Assembly (NCBI RefSeq): GCF_004403305.1
Contig: NZ_SOHE01000003.1
Location: 1 to 32,188, forward strand
Length of the DNA stretch: 32,188 nt
Origin: Cryobacterium frigoriphilum
Lineage (GTDB): Bacteria > Actinomycetota > Actinomycetes > Actinomycetales > Microbacteriaceae
Direction: 5' to 3'
Position numbers and translations under genes: made by a program. The notes beneath the pieces were generated by a model. The model was not told the origin of the DNA. It did not search any database and saw only the letters and a list, made by a program, of their open reading frames with translations. Shown piece after piece: positions 7,319-16,041 of the stretch (within the stretch, counting starts at the first letter, position 1; each line of letters begins with the position of its first letter).

Positions 7319-7336
7319 GTATACCTCTAGGGGTAT
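7319..7336 (-). promoter_or_regulatory. Promoter and operator of the SHOCT-oxidase-DUF302 operon
   Basis: ATACCTCTAGGGGTAT (7321-7336) is another ATACC...GGTAT operator. On the minus strand it runs into a TATACT -10 box (7319-7324). It lies 37 bases upstream of the SHOCT start, linking this operon to the regulator at 875. Confidence 0.7.
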
Positions 7337-7403
7337 CTGTTCTAGCTGGATGCCAGTCGAACACATTCAGATCGAATTGACGACCGGTGCTGGGGTCGCC
7401 ACG

Positions 7404-8903
7404 CTAACGCACGTAGGAGAACAGTCCGATCATGCCGCGTTCAGCGTGGTAAGCGTTGTGGCAGTGGGCGATCCACTGTCCGGGGTTGTCGGCGTCAAAT
7501 TCAAACGTGACGGTTTCTTTCGGGCGAACGATTACGGTGTCTTTGCGTGCGCCGTTGTTGCTCAGTTGGAAGCTATGTCCGTGCAAGTGCATGGGGTGCC
7601 ACATGCTGGTGTCATTTACCATCTTGACCTGGACGCGTTCATCCAGACTGATATCAAAGGCGCCCGCGAACGGTTTCTTCATGTCGAAGCGTCGCCCATT
7701 GATGCCCCAGTCATACTTTCCCATGCTGCCGGTTAGACGCATGGTGTGGATGCGGTCGGGTTTCGTGGCGGTGAGGAGAACGGATTCGTCTGCGGTGAGA
7801 CGCCCTCCGTCGGTGACTGTGCCGTCCAGGGTTGACGGAAGTGTGGCAGCGTCGGGGGCGGTGCCGCTACCGGTGCTGATGAGGCCGTAGGCGCGGCCGT
7901 CCTTCCCCTCGGGGATGGCCAGAAGCGGCGTATATCCGTCCTGAACGGTGAGGATCGCATCGATGCGTTCGCCCATGCCGAGCACGACCGCGTCGACATC
8001 CTCGTGTTGCACGGGGAACCCGTCCGTGTGCGTCAGGGTTATCTTCTGCCCCGGCACACCCACCCGGTAGGCGGTGTCTCCGGCCGCGTTAATGATCCGC
8101 AAACGTATGCGGTTGCCCGGTCGGCTCTGGAATACCTCCGCATCCTGCGTGGCCTTTCCATTGAAGAGGTGGGCTGGAATGCGTACATCCCCGGCGTCGC
8201 CACCCAGGTACGTGCTGCTGGCGCCCATGAGCATGTGGGTCATGGGCATATCCATTCCGGACATGTCCATACCCATGGATAGTTCGTCGAGAGCGTCTTC
8301 GGGGGTGCCGGTGATGCCGTCGAGCCAGTCGTCGAGCATGATGACCCATTCCTGGTCATACAGCAGAGGCTCTCGCGGGTCCTCGATGATGAGCGCGCCC
8401 GAGAGACCACGTTCGCGTTGCATATCCACGTGCGAGTGATACCAATAGGTGCCGGGGTGGTTAAGTCGAAACGTATAGTCAAAGTTGGCGCCCGGTTTGA
8501 TCGCCGGTTGGGTAACAACCGGCACCCCATCGGCGTCATTGCGCAAAGCCAAACCGTGCCAGTGCACACTCGTCGATTCCGCGAGCGCATTGGCGACCTG
8601 GGCGTTGAGCGTATCCCCCGTTTTCGCGCGGATAACGGGCCCGTTGACCGCTCCGTTGTATCCCCAGGTGCTCAATGCGATGCCAGCGACGGTCGTGTCG
8701 AATACCCCGGCGCTGAGCTTCTGCGTGACCGTTGTTCCGTTCGAGGAGCGAGAATCTTCGTACTGTGAAACCAGCCGATCCGTTGGCAGGATGCGATCGA
8801 CCGTCTTCGCCGCCGGTGATGGTGAGCAGGATGCCAGTGCTGCTGTGGCCGCTGTGGCCAGGGAAGCGCCGAGAAATGTGCGACGCGTAAGAGATGAGTT
8901 CAT
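7404..8903 (-). CDS. Lipoprotein multicopper oxidase (second copy)
   Basis: The 499-residue, three-domain multicopper oxidase has a combined Tat and lipoprotein signal: LTRRTFLGAS, then lipobox LASC with Cys26. Copper motifs are HWHG (114-117), WYHSH (154-158), HPMHLHGH (436-443) and HCHNAYHAERGM (480-491). A Met-rich stretch (about 210-226, MGMDMSGMDMP...) could capture Cu(I). The start at 8903 has AGGA about 7 bases upstream. It is clearly paralogous to the oxidase at 9613-11124, sharing ALIIEDP-EPL-YD-EW and HWHG-ALRND. No CstR-type operator is visible upstream. Confidence 0.92.
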   Translation of the reverse strand: MNSSLTRRTFLGASLATAATAALASCSPSPAAKTVDRILPTDRLVSQYEDSRSSNGTTVTQKLSAGVFDTTVAGIALSTWGYNGAVNGPVIRAKTGDTLNAQVANALAESTSVHWHGLALRNDADGVPVVTQPAIKPGANFDYTFRLNHPGTYWYHSHVDMQRERGLSGALIIEDPREPLLYDQEWVIMLDDWLDGITGTPEDALDELSMGMDMSGMDMPMTHMLMGASSTYLGGDAGDVRIPAHLFNGKATQDAEVFQSRPGNRIRLRIINAAGDTAYRVGVPGQKITLTHTDGFPVQHEDVDAVVLGMGERIDAILTVQDGYTPLLAIPEGKDGRAYGLISTGSGTAPDAATLPSTLDGTVTDGGRLTADESVLLTATKPDRIHTMRLTGSMGKYDWGINGRRFDMKKPFAGAFDISLDERVQVKMVNDTSMWHPMHLHGHSFQLSNNGARKDTVIVRPKETVTFEFDADNPGQWIAHCHNAYHAERGMIGLFSYVR

Positions 8904-9048
8904 TATGTTTCCTTCAATCGATAATCGGGACGCCGAAGTCTTGACCAGCTCAGATGAGCGACAGGACGGCATTACGGCGGAGCGGCAATGCGGCCGATGG
9001 CGCGGCAAAGTTCCACTGCCAGGTACTGGCTCGGAACTCCATCACGGT

Positions 9049-9489
9049 CTAAACGCGACTGATCGACAGAAGGGTGAGGCTGGGACGGTGAATCGGTAAG
9101 CCAACGCTGCGCCATGATCCCAGAGTGACGCCACCGGTATCGAGCAGACGCCGACGCATAGCCGGAAGCCGACTCACGAAAAGTATGATGACGAGGGTGA
9201 GCAGCAGCATGCACGTCATCACGAACAGCGCGCAATCGAGCGTTCCATCACGGCTGCCGGAGGCGATCGCATCAACAACAGATGTGGCGGCGACAGCCGC
9301 CACGCCCATAACGTTTGCCTGTTGGCTGGCCGCTGCCGACGCACCGGGAACCGCTTGCATGGCATGCCCAGTGGCCTCGGAATGGAACGCGAAAACAGCA
9401 AAAAGCAGGGCGGCAAGAGCCAGCAGCGAAACGAAAGGCGACAGAGAGGCGGGTGCGACTATCCGTCGTACCGCGCGAACCAGCGTCAT
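9049..9489 (-). CDS. Small membrane protein with HSEATGH motif (DUF6153-like), copy A
   Basis: The 146-residue product has a membrane helix at about 19-34 ending in FHSEATGHAMQ. A second helix (CALFVMTCMLLLTLVIILFV) precedes a basic segment, and the protein ends in PSLTLLSISRV. It matches the small His-containing membrane proteins often filed as DUF6153; that name is from memory. AGAAGG precedes the ATG at 9489. It is paralogous to 11758-12204, with the same HS-ATGH after helix 1 and the same C-terminal 11 residues bar one. It lies 145 bases before a multicopper oxidase gene, so it may assist copper loading or anchoring. Confidence 0.75.
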   Translation of the reverse strand: MTLVRAVRRIVAPASLSPFVSLLALAALLFAVFAFHSEATGHAMQAVPGASAAASQQANVMGVAAVAATSVVDAIASGSRDGTLDCALFVMTCMLLLTLVIILFVSRLPAMRRRLLDTGGVTLGSWRSVGLPIHRPSLTLLSISRV

Positions 9490-9612
9490 GTTACCTTCTG
9501 CTTTGTTCTCAGCCCAAGAGTGGACTGCCCACGTCAACTCTCACGGTATCGCATGGCCAGCTGGGAATCCTGAATGTAGGTTCAGCGGGACCGATGAATG
9601 GTGGATCATGCA

Positions 9613-11124
9613 CTATTTTTCGTAGGCGACCGTCGTCATCATTCCTGATTCGGAGTGATACACGTTGTGGCAGTGCAGCATCCACTGTCCCGGGTTGTTC
9701 GCGTCGAAAATGACGGAGAGTGTTTGCCCGGGAACCACAATGGAGGTGTCCTTGCAGGGACCGCCGCCCAGATGCTGATAGGTGTGTCCGTGTAAATGCA
9801 TCGGGTGCCACATTGTTGTTGTGTTCACGAAATCGATCCCGACGCGTTCACCGGCACGGATGATTCGAGCGTTGTCGAGTGGCTTGTCCATATCGAATGG
9901 GCGTTTGTCGAGCGCCCAGTCGTAGCTTGCCATGCCGCCCGTGAGACGCACGGTCAGTTGTCGGTCGATATCTTTGATGGGCAGCGCGAACTCCGCGTCG
10001 GCGACGAGCTGATCGGCTGTTCCGACCTGTCCGGTGAGTTCGGACACCGTGACGTTTGAGGAGGGTGCCATGGCCAACGACGCGGTTCGAACAACTGCAA
10101 ACCCACGGGCCCTTTTTCCCTCTGCCTCGGCGACGAAGGGAAAGGCACCGTCGCCGAGCGTGACGAGCACGTCGTAGCGTTCGCCCATTCCGAGCAGGAT
10201 GCTGTCGACGTCAACGTGCTCGACCGGGTATCCATCGGTGTGAGTGACGGTCATCCGGTGTGACCCGAGGGCAACGCGAAAGGCGGTGTCACCGCCAGCA
10301 TTTATCAACCGGATGCGAATGCGCGCCCCCGAACGCGAACGGAAAGTCTCCGGATCGGCGGCAGGCCGACCGTTGACGAGGTAATGCGGATACTTCACAT
10401 CACCGGCGTGCCCGCGGAGCAGAGAGGATCTCGCATTCTGCATTATGTTGCTCTGGCTGTTCGATGCGCCGCGCATGCCTTGGAAGAGCTCGGCAAGTAT
10501 TTCGGGAGGCGTGGCGTTCACCCCATCGATCCAGTCATCGAGAACGACGACCCATTCGTCGTCATAGACCAACGGTTCGTGCGGGTCTTCGATGATTAAT
10601 GCGCCCAAGAGGCCCCGGTCGCGCTGGGTTCCAACGTGCGGGTGAAACCAGTACGTGCCGGCATTGGGCGCCAAAAATTGATAGTTGAACTCGGACTGTG
10701 GAGGGATCGGATCTTGGGTGAGATGGGGTGCACCGTCCATGTCGTTTCGTAGTGCGATGCCGTGCCAGTGCACCGTCGTCGCTTCGGGCAGCTCGTTAAC
10801 GACGCGGGCCGTGATCAGATCACCCTGGGTGGCACGAATCGTTGCGGCCGGAAGTGCGCCGTAACTCCAGGTCGTGGCGAGGGTGCCGGCCAGATCGACG
10901 GTGGTCTCGCTGGCTCGAAGCTCGACCTTGACTGAATTCCCCGACGAGAGCCTACGTTTCTCCGCAGCCCGAACGGCAGCGGACTGCGGCGAAAGCAATT
11001 GTGGCTGCGGGCTGCACGCGGCAAGAGCAAGAAGCGCCGCCGCGGAGAGCCCGGCTCCGACCACCGTTCGCCTGGATAGTGTGGCCGGTGAGAACAAATT
11101 GGTAATGGCTGGCACACGGGTCAT
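9613..11124 (-). CDS. Lipoprotein multicopper oxidase (third copy)
   Basis: The 503-residue multicopper oxidase has a Tat-like start (LSRRTVVGAG, 17-26) and lipobox LAAC (Cys37). Copper motifs are HWHG (119-122), WFHPH (159-163), a C-terminal HPMHLHGH and HCHNVYHSESGMM. Its ATG overlaps the stop of the upstream membrane gene by 4 bases (ATGA). Unlike the oxidase at 7404 it has little Met enrichment in the middle region, so the substrate preference may differ. A longer reading to 11280 would run through the upstream gene and is rejected. Confidence 0.92.
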   Translation of the reverse strand: MTRVPAITNLFSPATLSRRTVVGAGLSAAALLALAACSPQPQLLSPQSAAVRAAEKRRLSSGNSVKVELRASETTVDLAGTLATTWSYGALPAATIRATQGDLITARVVNELPEATTVHWHGIALRNDMDGAPHLTQDPIPPQSEFNYQFLAPNAGTYWFHPHVGTQRDRGLLGALIIEDPHEPLVYDDEWVVVLDDWIDGVNATPPEILAELFQGMRGASNSQSNIMQNARSSLLRGHAGDVKYPHYLVNGRPAADPETFRSRSGARIRIRLINAGGDTAFRVALGSHRMTVTHTDGYPVEHVDVDSILLGMGERYDVLVTLGDGAFPFVAEAEGKRARGFAVVRTASLAMAPSSNVTVSELTGQVGTADQLVADAEFALPIKDIDRQLTVRLTGGMASYDWALDKRPFDMDKPLDNARIIRAGERVGIDFVNTTTMWHPMHLHGHTYQHLGGGPCKDTSIVVPGQTLSVIFDANNPGQWMLHCHNVYHSESGMMTTVAYEK

Positions 11125-11504
11125 TCGCGACGAACCGGGACCTTGTTGCGAATGCCCACGACGACGAAAGTCAGGGCTGCGATGAACTGGGCTGCGAGCC
11201 AGCCCCTGCCTTCGAGCGGTATCACCACGACCGGGTTCCAGAGCACCGCAATGGGTACCAGAAGCACCAGCAACCACCATGTTTTGGCCTGAATAACAAA
11301 GACGCAGAGGATGAGCGCGAGAATACTGACGGCGTATCGGATGATGGTGAAGCCTTCCCCATCGATGAGCACGAACCCGGCCAAGAGCACCAACGCTCCC
11401 AACAAGCCCGGCGCAAGCCCAGAGCGCACGAAAGTTGGTGCGGCTGGGGTGCCAAAGGCACGTTTCTTGGTGCTTTTGGTTCTTTTATTGCTCTTGGTGC
11501 TCAT
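11121..11504 (-). CDS. Small multi-pass membrane protein (DUF6804-like)
   Basis: The 127-residue product has a very basic N-terminus (KSNKRTKSTKKR) and about four hydrophobic segments. The WNPVVVIPLEGRGW motif near residue 90 fits the DUF6804 pattern as I remember it. The overlap with the downstream oxidase start is ATGA, so the two are made together. The function is unknown. Confidence 0.75.
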   Translation of the reverse strand: MSTKSNKRTKSTKKRAFGTPAAPTFVRSGLAPGLLGALVLLAGFVLIDGEGFTIIRYAVSILALILCVFVIQAKTWWLLVLLVPIAVLWNPVVVIPLEGRGWLAAQFIAALTFVVVGIRNKVPVRRE

Positions 11505-11757
11505 ATTTTTCAGCCTATCGAGAAGGGAGAATGGAAAAATCGAACAGTGATCACCCTTGAAATCACGTGATGGTGACGCGGTGAGATTGCGGCGATGCGA
11601 CCCGTCGAATCGAACAAGGTGGCAGGAATTTAGCCCAGGGTGACTGCTCGAGCGCTCATGAAGAGTTGAGAATCCACGCGTGCACCTGATTAGAAACCGA
11701 GTGGACGGGTCACCGCCAACGCAGGAGCCATCTCATGGCGCGGGCGCAAATTCGGGT

Positions 11758-12204
11758 CTAGACGCGACTGACTGAAAGCAGAGTGAGGCTGGGGCTGGGA
11801 ACCGGCGAAGCGATGGCGTGCGCGGTAATGCGAGTTACGACTGCGGCGGGGAAGAGTTGCCGAGTTAGCGTCGATATCGCGGTCCAGAATACCAATGCAA
11901 CAAGACCAAGGAGAAGAACGCAGGTTAGGGCGAGCCACGTGCCATCGCTTGTCCCATAGTGGGCGCTCGACGATACCAGAACGGACTCCGGAGCGGCCTC
12001 GACGAGACCGATCGTGCCCACTGCGAGGTCACCGGCTGACACCGACCATGCTAATGACAGCAGCGGCGTCGGAAGATCATGACCGGTGGCCGCTGAATGA
12101 ACGGCGAATAGGCCGGCCACTAGCGCCGCCAACGCGAGGAGCGTTATGAAGAAGGAGAAAGGAACGGCGGGGACGATCGTGCGCGCACTGCGATTCAGCG
12201 TCAT
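11758..12204 (-). CDS. Small membrane protein with HSAATGH motif (DUF6153-like), copy B
   Basis: The 148-residue product has a first helix at about 17-36 ending FAVHSAATGHDLP. A second helix (ALTCVLLLGLVALVFW) follows near residue 92, and the C-terminus is PSLTLLSVSRV. It is the paralogue of 9049-9489. TGGAGG precedes the ATG. About 250 bases separate its end from the membrane gene/oxidase pair downstream, so together they form the second membrane protein plus oxidase module. Confidence 0.75.
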   Translation of the reverse strand: MTLNRSARTIVPAVPFSFFITLLALAALVAGLFAVHSAATGHDLPTPLLSLAWSVSAGDLAVGTIGLVEAAPESVLVSSSAHYGTSDGTWLALTCVLLLGLVALVFWTAISTLTRQLFPAAVVTRITAHAIASPVPSPSLTLLSVSRV

Positions 12205-12315
12205 GCCACCTCCATTCTCGTCATTAGCTCACAGTCGATTGATTGGTTGCACTAGTCGCAGAGTACCTCACCGTGAGTTTGGCAACTTGAATACCCATGT
12301 TGGTCGACCGTCGCG

Positions 12316-13554
12316 TCAGGCTGTCACGGCCGGTGATTCGGTGTCGCGAATGGGTGCTGATGGGGTCCAGACGCGGGCGGCAGTGACCGCTGCTGCCGTT
12401 CCCAGCGCGGCCAGCAGAAGGGCTGTTGGGGCGAGGCCGAGCAGGGCGCCGAGTACTCCGGCTAGGGGATAGGTCACGATGAAGCAGGCGTGAGACAGCG
12501 AGAACTGTGCGGCAAAGACCGCGGGCCGAGTGGTCTCGTCGGAGGAACGGCGCAGCAAGCGGGCCGATGGGGTGAGGATCAGCGCGGTGGCGGCGCCAAG
12601 TACGAACCAGATCACGAGCAGACCAGACCAAGTCACGGCTGTCGCTGGAGCGAGAACAACGAGGGCCAGGGCGATGAGTCCGATAGGTAGAACGGCGCAG
12701 CCGAGCAGCATGACGCGGCGGTCGGTGAAGCGGTCGAGTACCCGTGGTAACGCCAGTGCGACCAGCATCGACCCGAATCCGTAACACGCTAGGGCGATCG
12801 CAAAGTCGGACTGGGCGCGACCAAAGTGGCTCTGCACGAGCACGACGGTGTTCACGATGACCATGCCGGTCGAGGCGGCGACGACCATATTCATCGCGAG
12901 CAGGGCCCGCAGTTCCGGCGTGTGCCCAAAGACGCGGACGCCACGGGTGAGGCGCTCCCAAAAGGGCGCCGGAACGGATGCTCGGTGGGCCGGCAATGTG
13001 GCCGAGAGCACGAGCAGGGCGGAGCCGACGAATCCGACCACGGTTCCCACGAATAGGGAATGGTAGCTGATCACGGTCAACAGCGCGGCGGCCAGAATCG
13101 GGCTCAGCAGCGACTCGAGGTCATATGCCAGTCGGGAGAGCGACAAGGCCCGGGTGTACTCACTTTCCTCCGGCAGAACCTCCGGAATCAGAGCTTGAAA
13201 TGCCGGGGTGAAGGTTGCCGAGGCAGCCTGAAGCACGAAGATGAGTACATAAATCTGCCAGGCCTCGGTGACGAATGGTAGCGAAAGTGCGACGATCGCG
13301 CGGAGCACATCCGCTGAAACGAGCAGGGTCTTTCGCGGGACGTGGGCGGTGAGCGCGGAGATCACCGGGGCGATGCCGACATAGGCGAGCATCTTGATGG
13401 TCAGCGCGATGCCGAGCACGATGCCGGCGTCGCCGCCGGCCAGGTCGAACGCGAGCAGGCCCAGGGCCACGGTGAGCAGTCCGGTGCCGATGAGCGCCAC
13501 GATCTGCGCGCTGAACAGTCGGCGATAGGTTCGGTTGCGCAGGACCTCAAGCAT
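12316..13554 (-). CDS. MFS transporter
   Basis: The 412-residue protein has about 12 hydrophobic segments and opens MLEVLRNRTYRRLFSAQIVALIGTGLLTVALG, typical of major facilitator efflux proteins. The cytoplasmic motif DRFTDRRVMLLG sits mid-protein. GGAGG lies 9 bases before the ATG at 13554, inside the last codons of the metal ATPase gene (8-base overlap), so the two are coupled. It is likely an exporter working with the ATPase; the substrate is not evident. Confidence 0.85.
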   Translation of the reverse strand: MLEVLRNRTYRRLFSAQIVALIGTGLLTVALGLLAFDLAGGDAGIVLGIALTIKMLAYVGIAPVISALTAHVPRKTLLVSADVLRAIVALSLPFVTEAWQIYVLIFVLQAASATFTPAFQALIPEVLPEESEYTRALSLSRLAYDLESLLSPILAAALLTVISYHSLFVGTVVGFVGSALLVLSATLPAHRASVPAPFWERLTRGVRVFGHTPELRALLAMNMVVAASTGMVIVNTVVLVQSHFGRAQSDFAIALACYGFGSMLVALALPRVLDRFTDRRVMLLGCAVLPIGLIALALVVLAPATAVTWSGLLVIWFVLGAATALILTPSARLLRRSSDETTRPAVFAAQFSLSHACFIVTYPLAGVLGALLGLAPTALLLAALGTAAAVTAARVWTPSAPIRDTESPAVTA

Positions 13555-15517
13555 GAGGGGTGTCCTCCGGGGCAGTGACCATCTGTTCCAGCGGGCGGCT
13601 TGGAGTCGGAGCTTGGTGCCAGGCATTTGTGCGAAGCAGTCGCAGACCGTTGAGGGCCACGATCACGGTGGAACCTTCGTGGCCGGCCACGGCTAGGGGG
13701 AGGGGCAGCGTCGAGATGAGGTCCCAGGTGACGAGTACGGCTATGAAAGTCCCCGCGATGACGAGGTTGGCCACGACAAACCGGTGCGCTTTCCGCGAGA
13801 GTTCGATGACGCTCGGGATCGCAGCGAGTTCGTCACGAATGATTACGGCGTCGGCGGTCTCGAGCGCGAGGTCAGAGCCGTGGCGTCCCATCGCGATGCC
13901 TACGCTGGCCGACGCGAGGGCGGGGGCGTCGTTTACGCCGTCACCGACGATCAGCACCGGGATACCACCGCCCTCGAGCCTCCGCACCATGGCCGCTTTG
14001 TCTTCGGGGAGCAGGCGGGAGCGCACTTCGGTAATGCCAGTGCGAGCCGCGATATCGGCCGCGGTGCGCTGGTTATCGCCGGTGAGTAGGTGAACCGGGT
14101 GTTGGGTTATGGCTGCCGTTCGAGCGACCGCTATTGCGGCGTCCGGGCGGAGCGCGTCCTCCAAGGTCAGGGTTCCGGCGAGTTGGCCGTCGACCAGTAC
14201 TTCGACGACCGTACCGATCGTGCCGGCGCGTTCGCCACGCGCTTGCACGACACGCACGACTTGTCCGTCGACACTGCCTTGGACACCTTGTCCGGGAATG
14301 GCCCGAAAATCACTCGCCGGGGTCACCGTTGTTTCGGCAGCGCGCACGACTGCGCGACCGAGGGGATGCTCGCTGTGGTGCTCGACCGCAGCGGCGAGAT
14401 TTAAGACCGCCTGCGCGCTGCGCTCAGTGGCGGGGGTGACCTCGACGAGGATAGGAGCACCTTCGGTGAGGGTTCCGGTCTTGTCGAAGGCCACCAGCTG
14501 AGTACGCCCTATCGCCTCCATTACGGTGGCGGACTTGACGAGGATGCCGTGGCGAGCGGCGTTGGCGATCGCAGCCAGCAGCGGAGGCATCGTTGACAGG
14601 ACGACCGCGCACGGGGACGCAACGATCATAAAAGTAATCGCGCGCAGGAGGGCGCCGCGAAAATCCTCGCCGAACAGCAGCGGCAGCGCAAACACGACGA
14701 GGGTCGCGATGACCACGCCGAGCGAGTAGCGCTGCTCGACCTTCTCTACGAAAAGCGCACGGGTCGATTTCGTCTCGGATGCTTCGGCGACGAGGGACAC
14801 CATGCGGGCAATGACCGACTCGCTTGCCGGGCTCGTGATCTGCACGGTCAGCGCGCCAGTGCCGTTGACAGTGCCGGAGAGCACGTTGTGACCGGGCTCG
14901 CGGCGCACGGGAACGGACTCTCCCGTCATGGCGGCCTGGTCGACCTCGCTGATGCCCTCGATGACGATGCCGTCGCCTCCGATCCGCTCGCCGGGACGGA
15001 CGAGGATGAGGTCCCCAACACGGAGGTCTGCCGTGTCGACGATGACGAGGTCGTCACCGGTCGCCGATCGGGTGAGGCGGCTGGCTTGTTCGGGCGCCAG
15101 GGAGAGCAGACTGCTGACTGAGTCGGCGGTCCTCTGGGTGACGAGGGCTTCGATCGCTCCGCTCGTGGCGAAGATGACGATGAGGAGAGCGCCGTCGAAA
15201 ACCTGGCCGATGGATGCTGCGGCGATCGCGGCGACGATCATCAACAGATCCACGTCGAGGACCTTGGCGTGCAGGGCTGAGATTCCGGCCCACGCCGGCT
15301 CCCACCCACCAGCGAGGTAGCACGCGAGATAGATCGTCCACCATACGGGCGCGGGTGCGCCAGCGAGTTGCAGGGGCCAGGCGATGAGGAACAGGAGCAG
15401 CGCAAGGCCAGCCCAGCGAACCTCGGGCAGGCGACCGCCCGCGCGGAAGATCGATGGTGGCTTCGCGAGGACGCGGCCACCCGTGCGAATTGGCGCGTCG
15501 ACTAGCGTGTTCGTCAT
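13547..15517 (-). CDS. P1B-4 type heavy-metal exporting ATPase (CtpD/CoaT-like)
   Basis: The 656-residue P-type ATPase has TGES (198-201), DKTGT (345-349) and GDGVNDAP. Its membrane metal site is SPC (301-303), not CPC, and the last membrane segment has HEGST (613-617). SPC plus HEG(G/S)T defines the P1B-4 group, which exports Co, Fe(II), Zn or Ni. No N-terminal CxxC metal-binding domain is present, as is usual for this group. The start overlaps the ArsR gene by ATGA, and the MFS gene overlaps its end. Copper specificity is unlikely despite the nearby copper oxidases. Confidence 0.9.
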   Translation of the reverse strand: MTNTLVDAPIRTGGRVLAKPPSIFRAGGRLPEVRWAGLALLLFLIAWPLQLAGAPAPVWWTIYLACYLAGGWEPAWAGISALHAKVLDVDLLMIVAAIAAASIGQVFDGALLIVIFATSGAIEALVTQRTADSVSSLLSLAPEQASRLTRSATGDDLVIVDTADLRVGDLILVRPGERIGGDGIVIEGISEVDQAAMTGESVPVRREPGHNVLSGTVNGTGALTVQITSPASESVIARMVSLVAEASETKSTRALFVEKVEQRYSLGVVIATLVVFALPLLFGEDFRGALLRAITFMIVASPCAVVLSTMPPLLAAIANAARHGILVKSATVMEAIGRTQLVAFDKTGTLTEGAPILVEVTPATERSAQAVLNLAAAVEHHSEHPLGRAVVRAAETTVTPASDFRAIPGQGVQGSVDGQVVRVVQARGERAGTIGTVVEVLVDGQLAGTLTLEDALRPDAAIAVARTAAITQHPVHLLTGDNQRTAADIAARTGITEVRSRLLPEDKAAMVRRLEGGGIPVLIVGDGVNDAPALASASVGIAMGRHGSDLALETADAVIIRDELAAIPSVIELSRKAHRFVVANLVIAGTFIAVLVTWDLISTLPLPLAVAGHEGSTVIVALNGLRLLRTNAWHQAPTPSRPLEQMVTAPEDTPHA

Positions 15518-15900
15518 GCGCTGGCAGCCTCCGCGCTGGTCGATGCAAGGTCAGCGTGGTGATGGCGAGGCGTGCCGCCAAGGCTGTGCTCGGCCTGGAA
15601 GATCGCGTCGCGCACCAGCTGCGCGGCATGCTCGTTTTCGAGGCGATAAAAGATGCGCGTGCCCTCTTGACGCGTCGAGACGATGCGTGCCAGGCGCATT
15701 TTCGCCAGGTGCTGCGACACCGACGCGGGAGTCTTGTCGACGATATCGGCAAGATGATTCACCGACAGCTCTCCCGCGTCTCGAAGCGCGACAATCAGAC
15801 GTACCCGGGTGGCATCCGCCAGCATAGAGAAGATCTCTACGGCCAGTTCTACGAAGTCACTTTCGGGAAGACGACCACATATCTGCTTATCTGCATCCAT
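15514..15900 (-). CDS. ArsR/SmtB-family metal-responsive repressor
   Basis: The 128-residue winged helix protein has the family core SMLADATRVRLIVALRDAGE, then NHLADIVDKTPASVSQHLAKM as recognition helix, then the wing REGTRIFYRLE-type (here QEGTRIFYRLENEH). The last helix and tail (RDAIFQAEHSLGGTPRHHHAD) offer Asp and several His, a typical alpha-5 metal site of SmtB, NmtR or KmtR type. An N-terminal Cys (residue 8) might add a ligand. It starts at 15900 or, less likely, 15924. As first gene of the operon it should repress itself, the ATPase and the MFS gene. Confidence 0.88.
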   Translation of the reverse strand: MDADKQICGRLPESDFVELAVEIFSMLADATRVRLIVALRDAGELSVNHLADIVDKTPASVSQHLAKMRLARIVSTRQEGTRIFYRLENEHAAQLVRDAIFQAEHSLGGTPRHHHADLASTSAEAASA

Positions 15901-16041
15901 ACGCAAATAGTAGCAGACACGCATCCTGTCTTTTTGAAACTATGCACCGGGACAGTTTCTGAATCCAGATTCAATGCGCGGCGGCCTCGTCAAGCCTCGC
16001 AGGGGGCCTGGATCTCGCGTGACATGCAGACACTGTCGCAT

